Shown: positions 51,678 to 60,834, counted from the stretch's first letter. The stretch: 64,000 nt of DNA from Litchfieldella anticariensis FP35 = DSM 16096 (GCF_000409775.1 NZ_KE332377.1:372001-436000); one strand, 5' to 3'. Notes: generated by a model from the sequence alone, not told the origin. Numbers and translations: made by a program.

Positions 51678-53819
51678 TTACTCCCAGGCGTCGTTGGTTT
51701 GGTCCCAGTAGTGGCCCATCTGCCGCTCTCCGGTAAGGTCGTAGAGTTCGTAACGGCGGTGCAGTTTGGCGCCACCGTCGCGGGTCAGTGGTTGCCAGGC
51801 CAGCCGCATCCGGCTTCGGCTAGAGGTGGTGAAGAAGGCGTCGACGGGCAGTGACAGGTAAACCCCTTTGTCGAAGCTGCCTTCACCGTAGTCGTCGCCG
51901 GCATCGGTGAAGGTAGCCCAGGCGCCCATCCGTACCCCGGAGTCGAATTCTCGCGAGAGGTCGAAGGTGGTGCCGATGTCCTTGGCCAGGTAGCGGCCGA
52001 TGCTGACCTTGGCCAGCACATCCTGGATACCTGTCTCCATGTAGGCAGTGAGGTGGCCGGTCCAGGTGCTGTAGTCGCGTAGGTCGAAGCGTTGGTCGAA
52101 CTCGCGCTGCCGCACGTAGTTGAGGTCGGCGCCCAGGGCGAAGGGGCTGTTGAACGGGCGATAGAGCACTTCGCCGCCAACGCCGGCGTACATCATTTCC
52201 AGCAGGCCGCCATATCCCATGGCGTACCAGTTGTCGTCTAGCTTGGCGGTGCGTGTGTATTGCAGGTTGATCAGCCCCAGGTCGGCTTCGTTCAGGTAGT
52301 CGCCGATATGGGTTCGCACCCGCGGCAGTTCGGAAGGGCCGATATATTCGTATCTGTCGAGATTGTCGTCGAAGGTCCAGGTCAAGGTGCCGGCAAGCCA
52401 GCCGTTGCGATCGGTATGGTATTCGGCATCCGCTTGCAGGTAGAGCCGATACAAGTATCCATCCGGCCCGCCGAAGTTTTGGTCCAGCCCTGGCCCCAGG
52501 CTGTAGCGGAAGCGATTCAGCGGTTCCTCATATAATACCTTGCCACCGCGCTGGGTGTCCGCTTGGGAATAAACGCTGTAGCGGTAGTCGTTCTCGTCTT
52601 CCGCGGACTGGACGGCGGCAACGAATTTGTCGCGCTGTTGCACGTCTTCGCGTAGCGACATGCCTGCTGCCTGCCAGCGGTAGCGGAAGGTTTCGATGTC
52701 GTCATCGGTGTAGTTGTGCAGGATACGGTTGGCGCGACCGGTGGTCTTGGGCATCGAACGGAAGCGCGTGGGTTCTCCTTCGATCAGAAGGGTGTCGTCC
52801 TGCTCGATGATGCGTGCTACGCGTACACCGGCGTTGGCTTGGAGTTCGCGGCTGGCGGCCTGCCAATCGCCGGTATGTTCGCTGGGGGCCGATTGAAGTT
52901 CCACCGGGGCTGGGTCGCGTTTGATCTGGCTGAGTCCGGAGAGGTTGGTGCCGAAGCTGATGCTGGCCATGGCGGTGTTGCCGCGTTGCCAGCCCAGCCC
53001 AAGCGTGAAATTGTCGTTCAGTTGGTAACGGGCACCGAAGTTGAAGGGGGAATCCTGCGTCAAGGGCGATGCGGCCGGTTCGTTAGCATAGTCATTACCT
53101 TCGTATTCCAACTGCAGGATCAGTGGTTCCCAAGGAGTCTGGTATTCGACACCACCAAACACGCTGATAGGGCCGCGAAACAGCTGATTCAGTCCAAACT
53201 CCCCGGTTTGATCTATCCCCTGTTGATCGGGCCGATTCTTGAATCTGTCACCCAATAACGACAGGGGGTTGTCGATGTCTCCGCGTTTGCCGAGGTAACC
53301 CCAGCCTAGCCCCAGGCTGAAATCGAAGTCACGCCAGCGTTTGCTGGCGACCAGGTATTCACCACCGAACAACGAAGTACCACCGGCGTCACGCAACCCC
53401 AAGGCAACTTGCGGCAGGTAGCGACTCTCCTTCCATAGGCGAAATTTGGCATCCATCCCTTTGTCGAGGTAATTGCGATCGGAGGATGCCGTGAGGAAGG
53501 GGCGACCTTCTATCGCTACATAGCGAAAGCCGGCTTCCAGCCAGTCGAAGGGCTGAAGGCTGACGTTGTAGCGGCGATAGGGAGCGGTGCGGCTATAGGA
53601 GAGCGAGAACTGGCCTGCAGGGGCCATGCGGGCGGTCGGCGTCTGCATCAGGCCCACACCACCGAAATCGCTTTGCTCTTGCATGAAACCGTTCGCTCTC
53701 GTCTGAGGCGAAGATAACAGGCCGATCAGCAGCAAACTGGTAAGCAACGTGCCGGGAAATGCCGTCGAACCGTCAATAATGCCGAACGTGACTTGTGAAA
53801 GCCTATTGGACGTCGTCAT
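51678..53819 (-). CDS. yjbH: YjbH family outer-membrane exopolysaccharide protein
   Basis: 713 residues with an N-terminal signal (LLTSLLLIGLLSSPQTRANG). Mature N-terminus has FGGVGLMQTPTARMAPAGQF, the YjbH opening, and the rest is alternating beta-strand-rich sequence ending LYDLTGERQMGHYWD. YjbH (GfcD-like) proteins are predicted outer-membrane beta-barrels working with YjbE, F and G in secretion of an exopolysaccharide. Last gene of the minus-strand yjbEFGH operon; its start overlaps yjbG by 17 bp. Length matches the family (about 700). Confidence 0.92.
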   Translation of the reverse strand: MTTSNRLSQVTFGIIDGSTAFPGTLLTSLLLIGLLSSPQTRANGFMQEQSDFGGVGLMQTPTARMAPAGQFSLSYSRTAPYRRYNVSLQPFDWLEAGFRYVAIEGRPFLTASSDRNYLDKGMDAKFRLWKESRYLPQVALGLRDAGGTSLFGGEYLVASKRWRDFDFSLGLGWGYLGKRGDIDNPLSLLGDRFKNRPDQQGIDQTGEFGLNQLFRGPISVFGGVEYQTPWEPLILQLEYEGNDYANEPAASPLTQDSPFNFGARYQLNDNFTLGLGWQRGNTAMASISFGTNLSGLSQIKRDPAPVELQSAPSEHTGDWQAASRELQANAGVRVARIIEQDDTLLIEGEPTRFRSMPKTTGRANRILHNYTDDDIETFRYRWQAAGMSLREDVQQRDKFVAAVQSAEDENDYRYSVYSQADTQRGGKVLYEEPLNRFRYSLGPGLDQNFGGPDGYLYRLYLQADAEYHTDRNGWLAGTLTWTFDDNLDRYEYIGPSELPRVRTHIGDYLNEADLGLINLQYTRTAKLDDNWYAMGYGGLLEMMYAGVGGEVLYRPFNSPFALGADLNYVRQREFDQRFDLRDYSTWTGHLTAYMETGIQDVLAKVSIGRYLAKDIGTTFDLSREFDSGVRMGAWATFTDAGDDYGEGSFDKGVYLSLPVDAFFTTSSRSRMRLAWQPLTRDGGAKLHRRYELYDLTGERQMGHYWDQTNDAWE

Positions 53820-54585
53820 GTGCGGTATTCTGATCCGGGGTGTAAAGGGTGCAGTCGTTTCCGGGCAGTCGAGCCGCCAGGTAAAGAGGCAGATGCTCGT
53901 TGATCCAATGCGTCGAGTGATTATCGGTAGGTAGCTCGATGACGATACGACTGCCTGGCGTCAGGGGAATGTCTTCTTCGTTCCAGGCGGCGATGCCTTG
54001 AGTCTGTATGGTGCCGCCGGGCGTGATGACCTTGGCGTTATCGGCGCGGCGATAAGCTTCATTGGGTATACGCTCGAGGGATTCGATCAGGCGGCTGCCG
54101 GCCTGCCAGTCGAGTTGGGTCACCCCCATGAAACTCCAGATCTCGATCCCGTCAGGAGTACGACAGGCACCATAGGAGTCCAGCGACGATAACCGTGGTG
54201 CAAGCCGTGGGTTGGCGGTCAGCAATACCAAGTCGGCGCGTGCCGGCGTACGCATGGTGGCGGGCTGCTCGAGGCGTTCTTTCCATTTGGCCAAGCCCTT
54301 GGCGAGGTCGTGGGTACCGGCTTGATGCTGGTGATTGATCTGGAAGGCCAATTCCTTTTGCAAACGCAAGCCCTGCCATTCCAAGGCATCGATATCGGAA
54401 CGGCGTAGATAGAAGGCTTGACCTTCGGGAAGCGTCTCGAGAGACAGCCAGGCATCCAGCAGGGTAGGGGCGTCTTGCTGGGGCGCCTCGGCGGCCAGCG
54501 GTCCTGATATCGCCAAGGCGCATAGACAAGGCAACCATTTGGCGAGCTTGAAACAAGGGATGGGGAAGAGCGTCCTGCTCAGCAT
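53803..54585 (-). CDS. yjbG: YjbG/GfcC family polysaccharide biosynthesis protein
   Basis: 260 residues from the ATG at 54585 with a signal peptide (LAKWLPCLCALAISGPLAAE). The frame continues 97 codons upstream, into yjbF territory, so that start is rejected. RIPNEAYRRADNAKVITPGG and PLTPGSRIVIELPTDNHST are features of the GfcC (DUF1017) fold, a periplasmic beta-grasp protein. It takes part in exopolysaccharide secretion with YjbF and YjbH. 37 bp follow the yjbF stop. Confidence 0.85.
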   Translation of the reverse strand: MLSRTLFPIPCFKLAKWLPCLCALAISGPLAAEAPQQDAPTLLDAWLSLETLPEGQAFYLRRSDIDALEWQGLRLQKELAFQINHQHQAGTHDLAKGLAKWKERLEQPATMRTPARADLVLLTANPRLAPRLSSLDSYGACRTPDGIEIWSFMGVTQLDWQAGSRLIESLERIPNEAYRRADNAKVITPGGTIQTQGIAAWNEEDIPLTPGSRIVIELPTDNHSTHWINEHLPLYLAARLPGNDCTLYTPDQNTAHDDVQ

Positions 54586-54622
54586 TGTTTCCACGAAGTC
54601 GTACTCTTGTCTGGGTTTCGAC

Positions 54623-55282
54623 CTACCACCAGGGTCGAGCGACTTGCCACTCGAGGCGGGCAGCGCCTGGCCAGGCTTCGATATCACCTGCCCATAAGCG
54701 TTGGTCGTTTGGATCGCGCCAAGTGATATTGCGGCTGCTGTCACCGTTGGACCATTCCACCCGCTCTTCACAGCGCTGTAGTTCGAGAGTCGCCAAGGGA
54801 AGCTCCTCCGCCTGTGCTGCTTCACAACGGCGGCTGACCTGGCCTGACAGATAGTGTTCATTACCGTCGCTGTCACGCCAATGACTACTGACAGGATGGC
54901 CGCTGTCGCTAGCGGCCCACTGTTCTGTCGATGGATAGGTCAGGCTCAACAACTCGGCATCGAAGCCTGCCGTGCTATAGGGAAACCCTTGGCGCAGTTG
55001 CAGTGTGGCGCGGTCTTGTGCTTGCCACATCGTGTCCGTGCCCACTTGGTAGGCCATGACCATCAATGCTTCATTGCCGTTCATGCCGGCAGTCAATGAG
55101 GCATAAGGTAGGGCTTCGGCGTGAGCGCTAAGCTCTTCGCTTTGACCAGGCAACAGGGCAAGTAGCTGGGGGGCCATAGGGGCGCTGCCAATGCCATGCG
55201 TGGAGCATCCGGCCAACCACCAGGTCAGGCACGACAAGACCGCCAATTGGCGGCCTTGTCGATTTGGTTTGCCAAACAGCAT
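54623..55282 (-). CDS. yjbF: YjbF/GfcB family lipoprotein
   Basis: 219 residues with a lipobox LAGC at about residues 23-26 after a hydrophobic n/h region, so the mature protein is lipid-anchored. Body sequence (ALMVMAYQVGTDTMWQAQDR, GQVSRRCEAAQAEELPLATL) follows the YjbF pattern. Its ATG overlaps the yjbE stop as TGATG. It acts in the periplasm or outer membrane with YjbG and YjbH. Confidence 0.85.
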   Translation of the reverse strand: MLFGKPNRQGRQLAVLSCLTWWLAGCSTHGIGSAPMAPQLLALLPGQSEELSAHAEALPYASLTAGMNGNEALMVMAYQVGTDTMWQAQDRATLQLRQGFPYSTAGFDAELLSLTYPSTEQWAASDSGHPVSSHWRDSDGNEHYLSGQVSRRCEAAQAEELPLATLELQRCEERVEWSNGDSSRNITWRDPNDQRLWAGDIEAWPGAARLEWQVARPWW

Positions 55283-55518
55283 CAGTTGGCGGCAGCGCCG
55301 GTGCCCGTGCCAGTACCGGTGCCGGTACCAGCCCCAACACCAATGCCGGCAGCGATCGCCCCAGCCAGGGCAGTACCGGTCAACGGCCCGGTAGCGATGG
55401 TCGCCGCGGTACCGCCAGCGGCGCCGCCTGATGCTACGACACCTGTCGCCGACTGGGCCAATGCCAGCGGAGACAACAGCATCGAAGCGATTCCAATGGA
55501 AGCAAGAATCTTCTTCAT
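55282..55518 (-). CDS. yjbE: YjbE-like small secreted exopolysaccharide protein
   Basis: 78 residues: signal peptide MKKILASIGIASMLLSPLAL ending AQA-like at about residue 22, then a Gly/Ala/Thr-rich low-complexity body with a TGTGTGTGTG run near the end. This is the composition of YjbE/GfcA. It heads the yjb operon, with GGGAGGG as SD and a candidate sigma70 promoter 86 bp upstream. The GT-repeat tract (about 55299-55325 in DNA) could vary in length by slippage. Confidence 0.8.
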   Translation of the reverse strand: MKKILASIGIASMLLSPLALAQSATGVVASGGAAGGTAATIATGPLTGTALAGAIAAGIGVGAGTGTGTGTGTGAAAN

Positions 55519-55603
55519 TGGATTTATCCCTCCCTCAATGAATGTTCTGAGTTAGTCGGATTTACTGAACGCCAAGCATAAAAGACACAAGACGCCAGTG
55601 ATG

Positions 55604-55633
55604 ATCATATGGACATGAATGTTTATATGCCAA
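55604..55633 (-). promoter_or_regulatory. Candidate sigma70 promoter of yjbEFGH
   Basis: On the minus strand TTGGCA (55628-55633) is followed, after an 18-bp spacer, by TATGAT (55604-55609). Both hexamers are close to consensus, and the site is about 90 bp before the yjbE start. Confidence 0.5.
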
Positions 55634-56373
55634 GACTAAAGAGTTATCCGTTTGTTAAATTTTAGTGAATAACGGTAGTCATATGAGTGCTATCTATTGT
55701 GCAAAAAAAGCGACACAAAAGTGTGGCATCGCCTTCGGCCACCAGGCGCCTCGTGACAGCATTAGAGGGATGGAATCTCTGTCCCGTTAGCTGGTTTACC
55801 GGTCTATTCGATAGCTCTCGCTGGCTGGTTCGCAGTCGTTATATTCGACTGGGTATCTAGAATTGGATGGTGGAGCCGACCAATACATCTTGCAGTATCG
55901 GTGAGAACACTGCAGTGCACAATAAGAATGAGATTTCATCCCCAGTTGGCTTCGGATCCTCTTGTATTTTGAATACATTCCTCTCGGCGATCGTGATGGT
56001 TGTCTCTGAGGGTGCTGCCGGTGTGAGGGGCATTGAAGGCAGGCGAGCGCCGATATGAGCGCTCCACCTACCGTTTAAATGTCTTTACTGATGTTCCTTC
56101 CAGTGCGTCTGACGAAGGGCCTCCCGTCGAGCACATTCTGCGCAGCATGGCTTCTTCAGCCCAGCATCGTGACCTTTCATCGGTATATTAAGAAATGTAG
56201 TTGTTCGTATATAAGTTTTTTCGTTTGTTTTTTATTGCATCGCAGCATAGAGTCTTTTGACGTTGTGAGGTATACCATTAAGAAAAGAGATGAAGTGATT
56301 GAGAGGTGACTGGTGGTGCGATGAGCATCTGTAAAATTCATCATGCCATGTGTGTGCTAGGTAAGGAGGAATG

Positions 56374-56409
56374 ATGAGCTATCTAAACGTTGCTATATGG
56401 CAACACTGA
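56374..56409 (+). CDS. Possible leader peptide ORF (11 codons)
   Basis: ATG at 56374 lies 5-6 bp after AAGGAGG (56363-56369), the strongest SD in the region, and encodes MSYLNVAIWQH before TGA. Its stop overlaps the start of the next small ORF (TGATG). It may be a leader peptide or the remnant of a gene. No family match is claimed. Confidence 0.25.
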   Translation: MSYLNVAIWQH

Positions 56410-56492
56410 TGCTTGAAAAATTTCGAAAATCACCCTTGAAAGATGCATGGTTGGTATGTTTATGCCGTTTTCTGTATTTTGTAAGTATATGA
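56409..56492 (+). CDS. Possible small ORF (27 codons)
   Basis: MLEKFRKSPLKDAWLVCLCR followed by FLYFVSI: a basic N-terminus and a hydrophobic C-terminal half, as in small membrane proteins. It is translationally coupled (TGATG) to the 11-codon ORF upstream. Coding status is unproven. Confidence 0.2.
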   Translation: MLEKFRKSPLKDAWLVCLCRFLYFVSI

Positions 56493-56885
56493 TATTAAAT
56501 AATATTGTTTCCTCATTGTGTTGATTTTGCTGTATGAGATCTTCAAAATGAACGAATGTTTCCTTTTGGAGACACTGAGGATTATTCAGTCATGATCATG
56601 TAACAAATTCTCGCAAAAGTGAGTATTCGTTATCTTGATTGGCATGGTTTTGCGTGTAAGGTATGACGAAATTAATGTACCTTAATGAAATGGTTTGAGT
56701 TGCAATTTTCCCTGTCGATGTTGGGGGAAGTTGTCGATCCGTGTCGTGCATAGATGGATCGCGGATAGGTTCATATTGCGTATTGTGCTGACGGGATGTC
56801 TTGAAAAGGATGGCTGCCCGTTGGCTGAAATTTAGAAAATACAAATCGTTGACTGGGCCTCAGGGATCGAGCCGTGACACCCTGG

Positions 56886-56898
56886 GGCGGTAGCGTGC
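56886..56898 (+). promoter_or_regulatory. JUMPStart / ops element (RfaH recruitment site)
   Basis: GGCGGTAGCGTGC at 56886-56898 is an exact match to the ops core GGCGGTAGCGT with its usual GC extension. The wider context CCTGGGGCGGTAGCGTG matches the 3' part of the JUMPStart sequence (CCAGGGGCGGTAGCGTG) at 16 of 17 positions. It lies 27 bp before the proposed wza start, on the coding strand. RfaH loads at ops on paused polymerase and suppresses polarity in long polysaccharide operons. The placement argues that the GTG at 56874 is not the wza start. Confidence 0.85.
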
Positions 56899-56924
56899 CC
56901 GGATTTTTCAGCATGGATGTGCCA

Positions 56925-58049
56925 ATGACCCTACGACTCCGTCGCCGCTGGTTGCCTGTTTTCATGCTGGCAGCCAGCACATTGACTGGCTGCTCTCTGG
57001 CGCCAGGTGGCCATATCGACTATCAGACCGATAGCGCTCCTATCGATGATCTGGTCGATATCGAGCCCATCACCCCAGGCCTGGTGGCCTCCTATCGTGA
57101 AATGCTTGGGAAGGATGACGCTTCAACCGACATGTCGCCCGAGCTTCGGCAGCAAATCGAGGAGTACGAGTATTTGGTCGGTGCCGGCGATGTGCTCACC
57201 ATTACGGTCTATGATCATCCCGAATTGACTATTCCTGCCGGTGGCGAGCGTAGTGCCGAGGAGGCAGGCAATCGAGTGCGCAGCGATGGCACTATCTTCT
57301 ACCCCTATATCGGAAGGGTGAGCGTTGCCGGAAAGACGCTCGACGAGATCCGCCGTGATTTGACTCAACGACTCACCGCTGTGATTGCCAAGCCTCAGGT
57401 GGATGTCGATGTGGCTGCCTTCTACTCCAAGCGGGTTTATGTGAGCGGTGCCGTTGCTGAGCCTGGTTCATTGCCGATTACCAACGTGCCCATGACCATC
57501 ATGGACGCCATCAGCCAAGCCGGTGGGCCCGAAGAGCATGCCAACTGGAATAACGCCATATTGACTCGCAATGGTGTCGAATCGTCCGTGTCGCTGTATG
57601 CTTTGATGCGAGAGGGCGACCAGAGCCAGAACCGCTTGCTCCAGGATGGTGATGTGTTGCATGTGCCGACGGCGGAAGATCAGAGTGTAGCGGTCATGGG
57701 GCAGGTGAATTCCCCGGGCAACATAACGCTGGGTAACGAGCCGGTCTCATTGACGGATGCCTTGGCTCGTGCCGGTGGAATTCAAGAAGAGACTGCCGAG
57801 CCTTCGGGAATCTTCGTGGTTCGTGGTCAGGCACCGGATAGTGGCAAGTTGGCGACCGTCTACCAACTGGACATCAGGAATGCGGCGGCCTTGACACTAG
57901 GTAACGGCTTCATACTGCAGCCTCAGGATGTGGTCTATGTTACCGCCGCTCCGCTGGCTCGCTGGAATCGCGTGATCAGCCTGCTGCTGCCCTCGGCCCG
58001 CCTGCCCGGTTATGCAACTGATGCAGCTAATGATTTGAATGGTCAGTAA
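56925..58049 (+). CDS. wza: Polysaccharide export lipoprotein Wza
   Basis: 374 residues from the ATG at 56925; ATG 56913 (four codons longer) is also possible, whereas GTG 56874 would overlap the ops site. Signal with lipobox LTGC follows RLRRRWLPVFMLAASTLTGC. The PES domain has EYLVGAGDVLTITVYDHPEL and then DGTIFYPYIGRVSVAGKTLD near 121-140; SLBB domains include YVSGAVAEPGSLPITNVPMT and VAVMGQVNSPGNITLGNEPV. Wza octamers form the outer-membrane channel for group 1-type capsule or EPS, working with Wzc. First gene of wza-wzb-wzc. Confidence 0.95.
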   Translation: MTLRLRRRWLPVFMLAASTLTGCSLAPGGHIDYQTDSAPIDDLVDIEPITPGLVASYREMLGKDDASTDMSPELRQQIEEYEYLVGAGDVLTITVYDHPELTIPAGGERSAEEAGNRVRSDGTIFYPYIGRVSVAGKTLDEIRRDLTQRLTAVIAKPQVDVDVAAFYSKRVYVSGAVAEPGSLPITNVPMTIMDAISQAGGPEEHANWNNAILTRNGVESSVSLYALMREGDQSQNRLLQDGDVLHVPTAEDQSVAVMGQVNSPGNITLGNEPVSLTDALARAGGIQEETAEPSGIFVVRGQAPDSGKLATVYQLDIRNAAALTLGNGFILQPQDVVYVTAAPLARWNRVISLLLPSARLPGYATDAANDLNGQ

Positions 58050-58054
58050 ACACG

Positions 58055-58501
58055 ATGTTTGATCACATCCTGGTGGTATGTACTGGCAATATTTGCCGCA
58101 GCCCGGTTGGTGAGGCCTTGCTCAAGCGACTTTGCCCTGGCAAGCGGGTGGCGTCGGCCGGCTTAGGCGCTCTTGTAGGAAAAGGCGTCGATCCCAACGC
58201 CTTACGCCTGGGGGAAGCCGATGGTCTGGAACTTGGTGCTCACCGGGCACGACAAGTCACCTTGGAAATGTTGCAAGACGCCGATCTGATTCTGGTGATG
58301 AGCGAAGGCCAGCGCCGGGCCATTGGTGAACTGTTGCCAGCCGCCATGGGCAAGACCATGTTGTACGGCCGTTGGCTGGAAGGAGAGCAGCGTCAGGGAG
58401 TGGAAATCCCCGATCCCTACCGCAAGAGCCCGGAAGTCTTTGCCCATGTTCATCAATTGCTGACTCGAGCCGCCGACGCATGGGCGCAGAAACTGCAGTA
58501 G
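58055..58501 (+). CDS. wzb: Low-molecular-weight protein tyrosine phosphatase Wzb
   Basis: 148 residues. VVCTGNICRSPVGEALL near 7-23 contains the C(X)5R(S) phosphate loop with nucleophile Cys9, and IPDPYRKSPEVF near 113-124 has the general-acid Asp. Wzb removes phosphate from the tyrosine cluster of Wzc, allowing Wzc oligomers to cycle during polymer export. 5 bp after wza. Confidence 0.95.
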   Translation: MFDHILVVCTGNICRSPVGEALLKRLCPGKRVASAGLGALVGKGVDPNALRLGEADGLELGAHRARQVTLEMLQDADLILVMSEGQRRAIGELLPAAMGKTMLYGRWLEGEQRQGVEIPDPYRKSPEVFAHVHQLLTRAADAWAQKLQ

Positions 58502-58530
58502 GCCGGCATCCCTAGCCTGGCCACTGAGGA

Positions 58531-58566
58531 GATCAGCCAGAATGTCTTCGAACATACTGGCTGATC
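58531..58566 (+). terminator. Hairpin between wzb and wzc
   Basis: GATCAGCCAG (58531-58540) and CTGGCTGATC (58557-58566) are perfect inverted repeats of 10 bp, with a further ATGT/ACAT pairing inside the loop. No T tract follows, so it is more likely an attenuator or RNA-stability element than a full terminator. With ops upstream it may be a site RfaH-modified polymerase reads through. Confidence 0.5.
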
Positions 58567-58647
58567 GCTGCACAAATCTCATCGAGCCTGAATACATCCC
58601 CATAGGGTCGGATATCGACCTCTTTCTTGTTTTCTTTAGGTACTCGT

Positions 58648-60834
58648 ATGTCTCAATCTCCTGCCGCACCATCTTCCTCTGACGATCAAATCGATATTGG
58701 CCGTCTGGTAGGTCTTTTAATAGACCACAAATGGCTGATTGCGGTGATCACCGGAATATTTGTCGTCATGGGCGGGATCTATGCGCTCCTGGCTACACCG
58801 ATCTACCATGCCGAGGCTCTGGTGCAGGTCGAGGAAGAGTCGCCGTCGAACCCACTCGAGGACGTATCCAGCCTGCTCGGGGTCGAGCCTCCGTCACAGG
58901 CTGAGATCGAAATCATCCGCTCACGCATGGTGTTGGGACAGGCGGTGGACTTGCTCAACATGGATATCGTGGTTGAGCCCAAGCGGTTGCCGCTGATCGG
59001 TGACTTCTTGGCGCGCCGTGGGGTCGAACGTCCCGGCTTCCTGAATGGCTGGGGCAGTACCTGGGCGGGGGAGAGCCTCGAAATCAACGAGATGCCGGTA
59101 ATCGACGACTATCGCGGTGAGACTTTTACGCTGGAAGTACTGGATAGTCAGCGTTATGCCCTGTTCTATGATGGTGAGCGCGTGGGTGAAGGCCGTGTTG
59201 GAGAACTGGTGGACTTCCTCGATGGCGCTGTGGCATTGCGGGTCAAATCGCTGTCGGCGGCGCCCGGTGCCCGATTCGACATTACCCGCAAGAGTCGGAT
59301 GCAGGCGTTTATCGAACTACGCCAGGCTTTGGTAATTAAAGAGCAAGGGACGGAAACCGGGATTCTTAACTTGTCACTGACCGGCCCTGATCGTCAGGCG
59401 ATTAAAGAGACCCTCAACACCATTGCCGATATTTACCTGTCTCAGAATATACGCCGTCAGTCGGCGGAGGCGCGCAGGAGCCTCGAGTTTCTCGACGAGC
59501 AGGTGCCGAAGGTGCGTGGTGAGTTGCAGGCGGCGGAGAACAAGTTCAACCGCTATCGCACTCAGCAGGAAAGCGTCGACATGACGTTGGAAACCGAGTC
59601 GGTGTTGGAACGGTTGGTCAATCTGGAAGGGAAGCTCAATGAGTTGGAGTTCGCCGAGTCCGATCTCGCTCAGCGATTTACTCCGGGGCACCCCACTTAT
59701 GCGGCGTTGCTGGACAAGAAAAGGCAGTTGGAGCGCGAGCGTGACAAGCTCGATGAGCGGATCAGTGCCATGCCCGAGACTCAGCAAGAGATTCTACGCC
59801 TGAAGCGCGATGTCGAGGTCAATCAGCAAATCTATATCCAGTTGCTCAACAAAGTGCAGGAGATGGAGATCGCTGAAGCCAGTACTGTCGGTAATGTTCG
59901 CATCCTTGATGAGGCTGACATTATCCCAGCCCCTGTCTCTCCCAATAAGCCGCTAATCGTGATGGTGTCGCTGCTGCTGGGAGGGCTGCTGGCTGTCGGT
60001 TGGGTATTGGTTCGTGCCGCTTTCAACCGTGGTGTGGAGAGCCCTGAGCAACTCGAGGAACTGGGCATACCGGTGTATGCCACGGTGCCGCTTTCCGAGG
60101 AGCAGCAGAAACTGGTCAAGCGCGTCAAGCGGCGCCACGATGCAACGGCGAAGGATGTACCTAACGGTGTGCTGGCGCACAGCAATCCTTCCGATACGGC
60201 TATCGAAGCATTACGTGGCCTGCGTACCAGCCTGCATTTTGCGATGCTGGAATCTAGCAATAACCGTATGATGATCACAGGCCCTAGCCCGGGCATCGGC
60301 AAGAGCTTCGTTAGTGTCAACCTGGCGGCAGTATGTGCCCAAGGTGGGCAGAGGGTGCTGGTGATTGATGCCGATATGCGCAAGGGGCATGTCCATACCG
60401 CTTTTGGTGGTAAATCCGAACACGGCCTCTCTGAACTGCTGTCGGGCAAGATCGATCGGGGAAGTGCCATAAGAACTAGCGAGATCGATGGGCTGCACTA
60501 TATATCGCGTGGCATGGCGCCACCCAATCCCTCGGAACTGTTGATGCATGAGAGCTTTACTCGCTTGCTGGATGAACTCAGTCCGAGTTATGACCTTGTC
60601 ATCATTGATACGCCTCCGATCCTGGCGGTGACTGATGCCGCCATTGTCGGCAAACAGGTGGGAACCACCTTGATGATTGCTCGCTTCCAACTCAATCCTC
60701 CCAAAGAGATCGGTATTGCCCAGCGCCGATTGGGAAATGCCGGTGTGGAAGTGAAGGGCTGCATCCTCAATGCCATGGAGCACAAGGCAGCTACCAGTTA
60801 TGGCTATGGGTATTACAGCTACTCGTACAAATAG
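58648..60834 (+). CDS. wzc: Wzc-type polysaccharide co-polymerase / bacterial tyrosine kinase
   Basis: 728 residues from the ATG at 58648. Two membrane segments (about 29-49 and 433-453) bracket a periplasmic domain with coiled coil (EQVPKVRGELQAAENKFNRY). The cytoplasmic BY-kinase has Walker A GPSPGIGKSFVSVNLAAVCA near 545-564, Walker A' VLVIDADMRKGHVH and Walker B DLVIIDTPPI. The C-terminal tail SYGYGYYSYSYK has six tyrosines for autophosphorylation, reversed by Wzb. Wzc controls chain length and opens Wza. End of the wza-wzb-wzc set. Confidence 0.95.
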   Translation: MSQSPAAPSSSDDQIDIGRLVGLLIDHKWLIAVITGIFVVMGGIYALLATPIYHAEALVQVEEESPSNPLEDVSSLLGVEPPSQAEIEIIRSRMVLGQAVDLLNMDIVVEPKRLPLIGDFLARRGVERPGFLNGWGSTWAGESLEINEMPVIDDYRGETFTLEVLDSQRYALFYDGERVGEGRVGELVDFLDGAVALRVKSLSAAPGARFDITRKSRMQAFIELRQALVIKEQGTETGILNLSLTGPDRQAIKETLNTIADIYLSQNIRRQSAEARRSLEFLDEQVPKVRGELQAAENKFNRYRTQQESVDMTLETESVLERLVNLEGKLNELEFAESDLAQRFTPGHPTYAALLDKKRQLERERDKLDERISAMPETQQEILRLKRDVEVNQQIYIQLLNKVQEMEIAEASTVGNVRILDEADIIPAPVSPNKPLIVMVSLLLGGLLAVGWVLVRAAFNRGVESPEQLEELGIPVYATVPLSEEQQKLVKRVKRRHDATAKDVPNGVLAHSNPSDTAIEALRGLRTSLHFAMLESSNNRMMITGPSPGIGKSFVSVNLAAVCAQGGQRVLVIDADMRKGHVHTAFGGKSEHGLSELLSGKIDRGSAIRTSEIDGLHYISRGMAPPNPSELLMHESFTRLLDELSPSYDLVIIDTPPILAVTDAAIVGKQVGTTLMIARFQLNPPKEIGIAQRRLGNAGVEVKGCILNAMEHKAATSYGYGYYSYSYK

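Larger units (their letters stand above)
55634..56885. other. Long divergent leader/intergenic region between yjbE and wza
   Basis: About 1.25 kb, AT-rich over its right half, separating yjbEFGH from wza-wzb-wzc. No known gene is seen. It must carry the wza promoter, which I cannot place with confidence. Its noteworthy contents are two small coupled ORFs with a strong SD near 56363-56492, listed separately, and the JUMPStart element at its right end. Confidence 0.5.

Noticed and set aside
53803-54876. 357-codon version of yjbG starting at 54876
   Set aside because: The extra 97 codons overlap yjbF and lack a signal peptide at their start; the ATG at 54585 gives a proper signal sequence.
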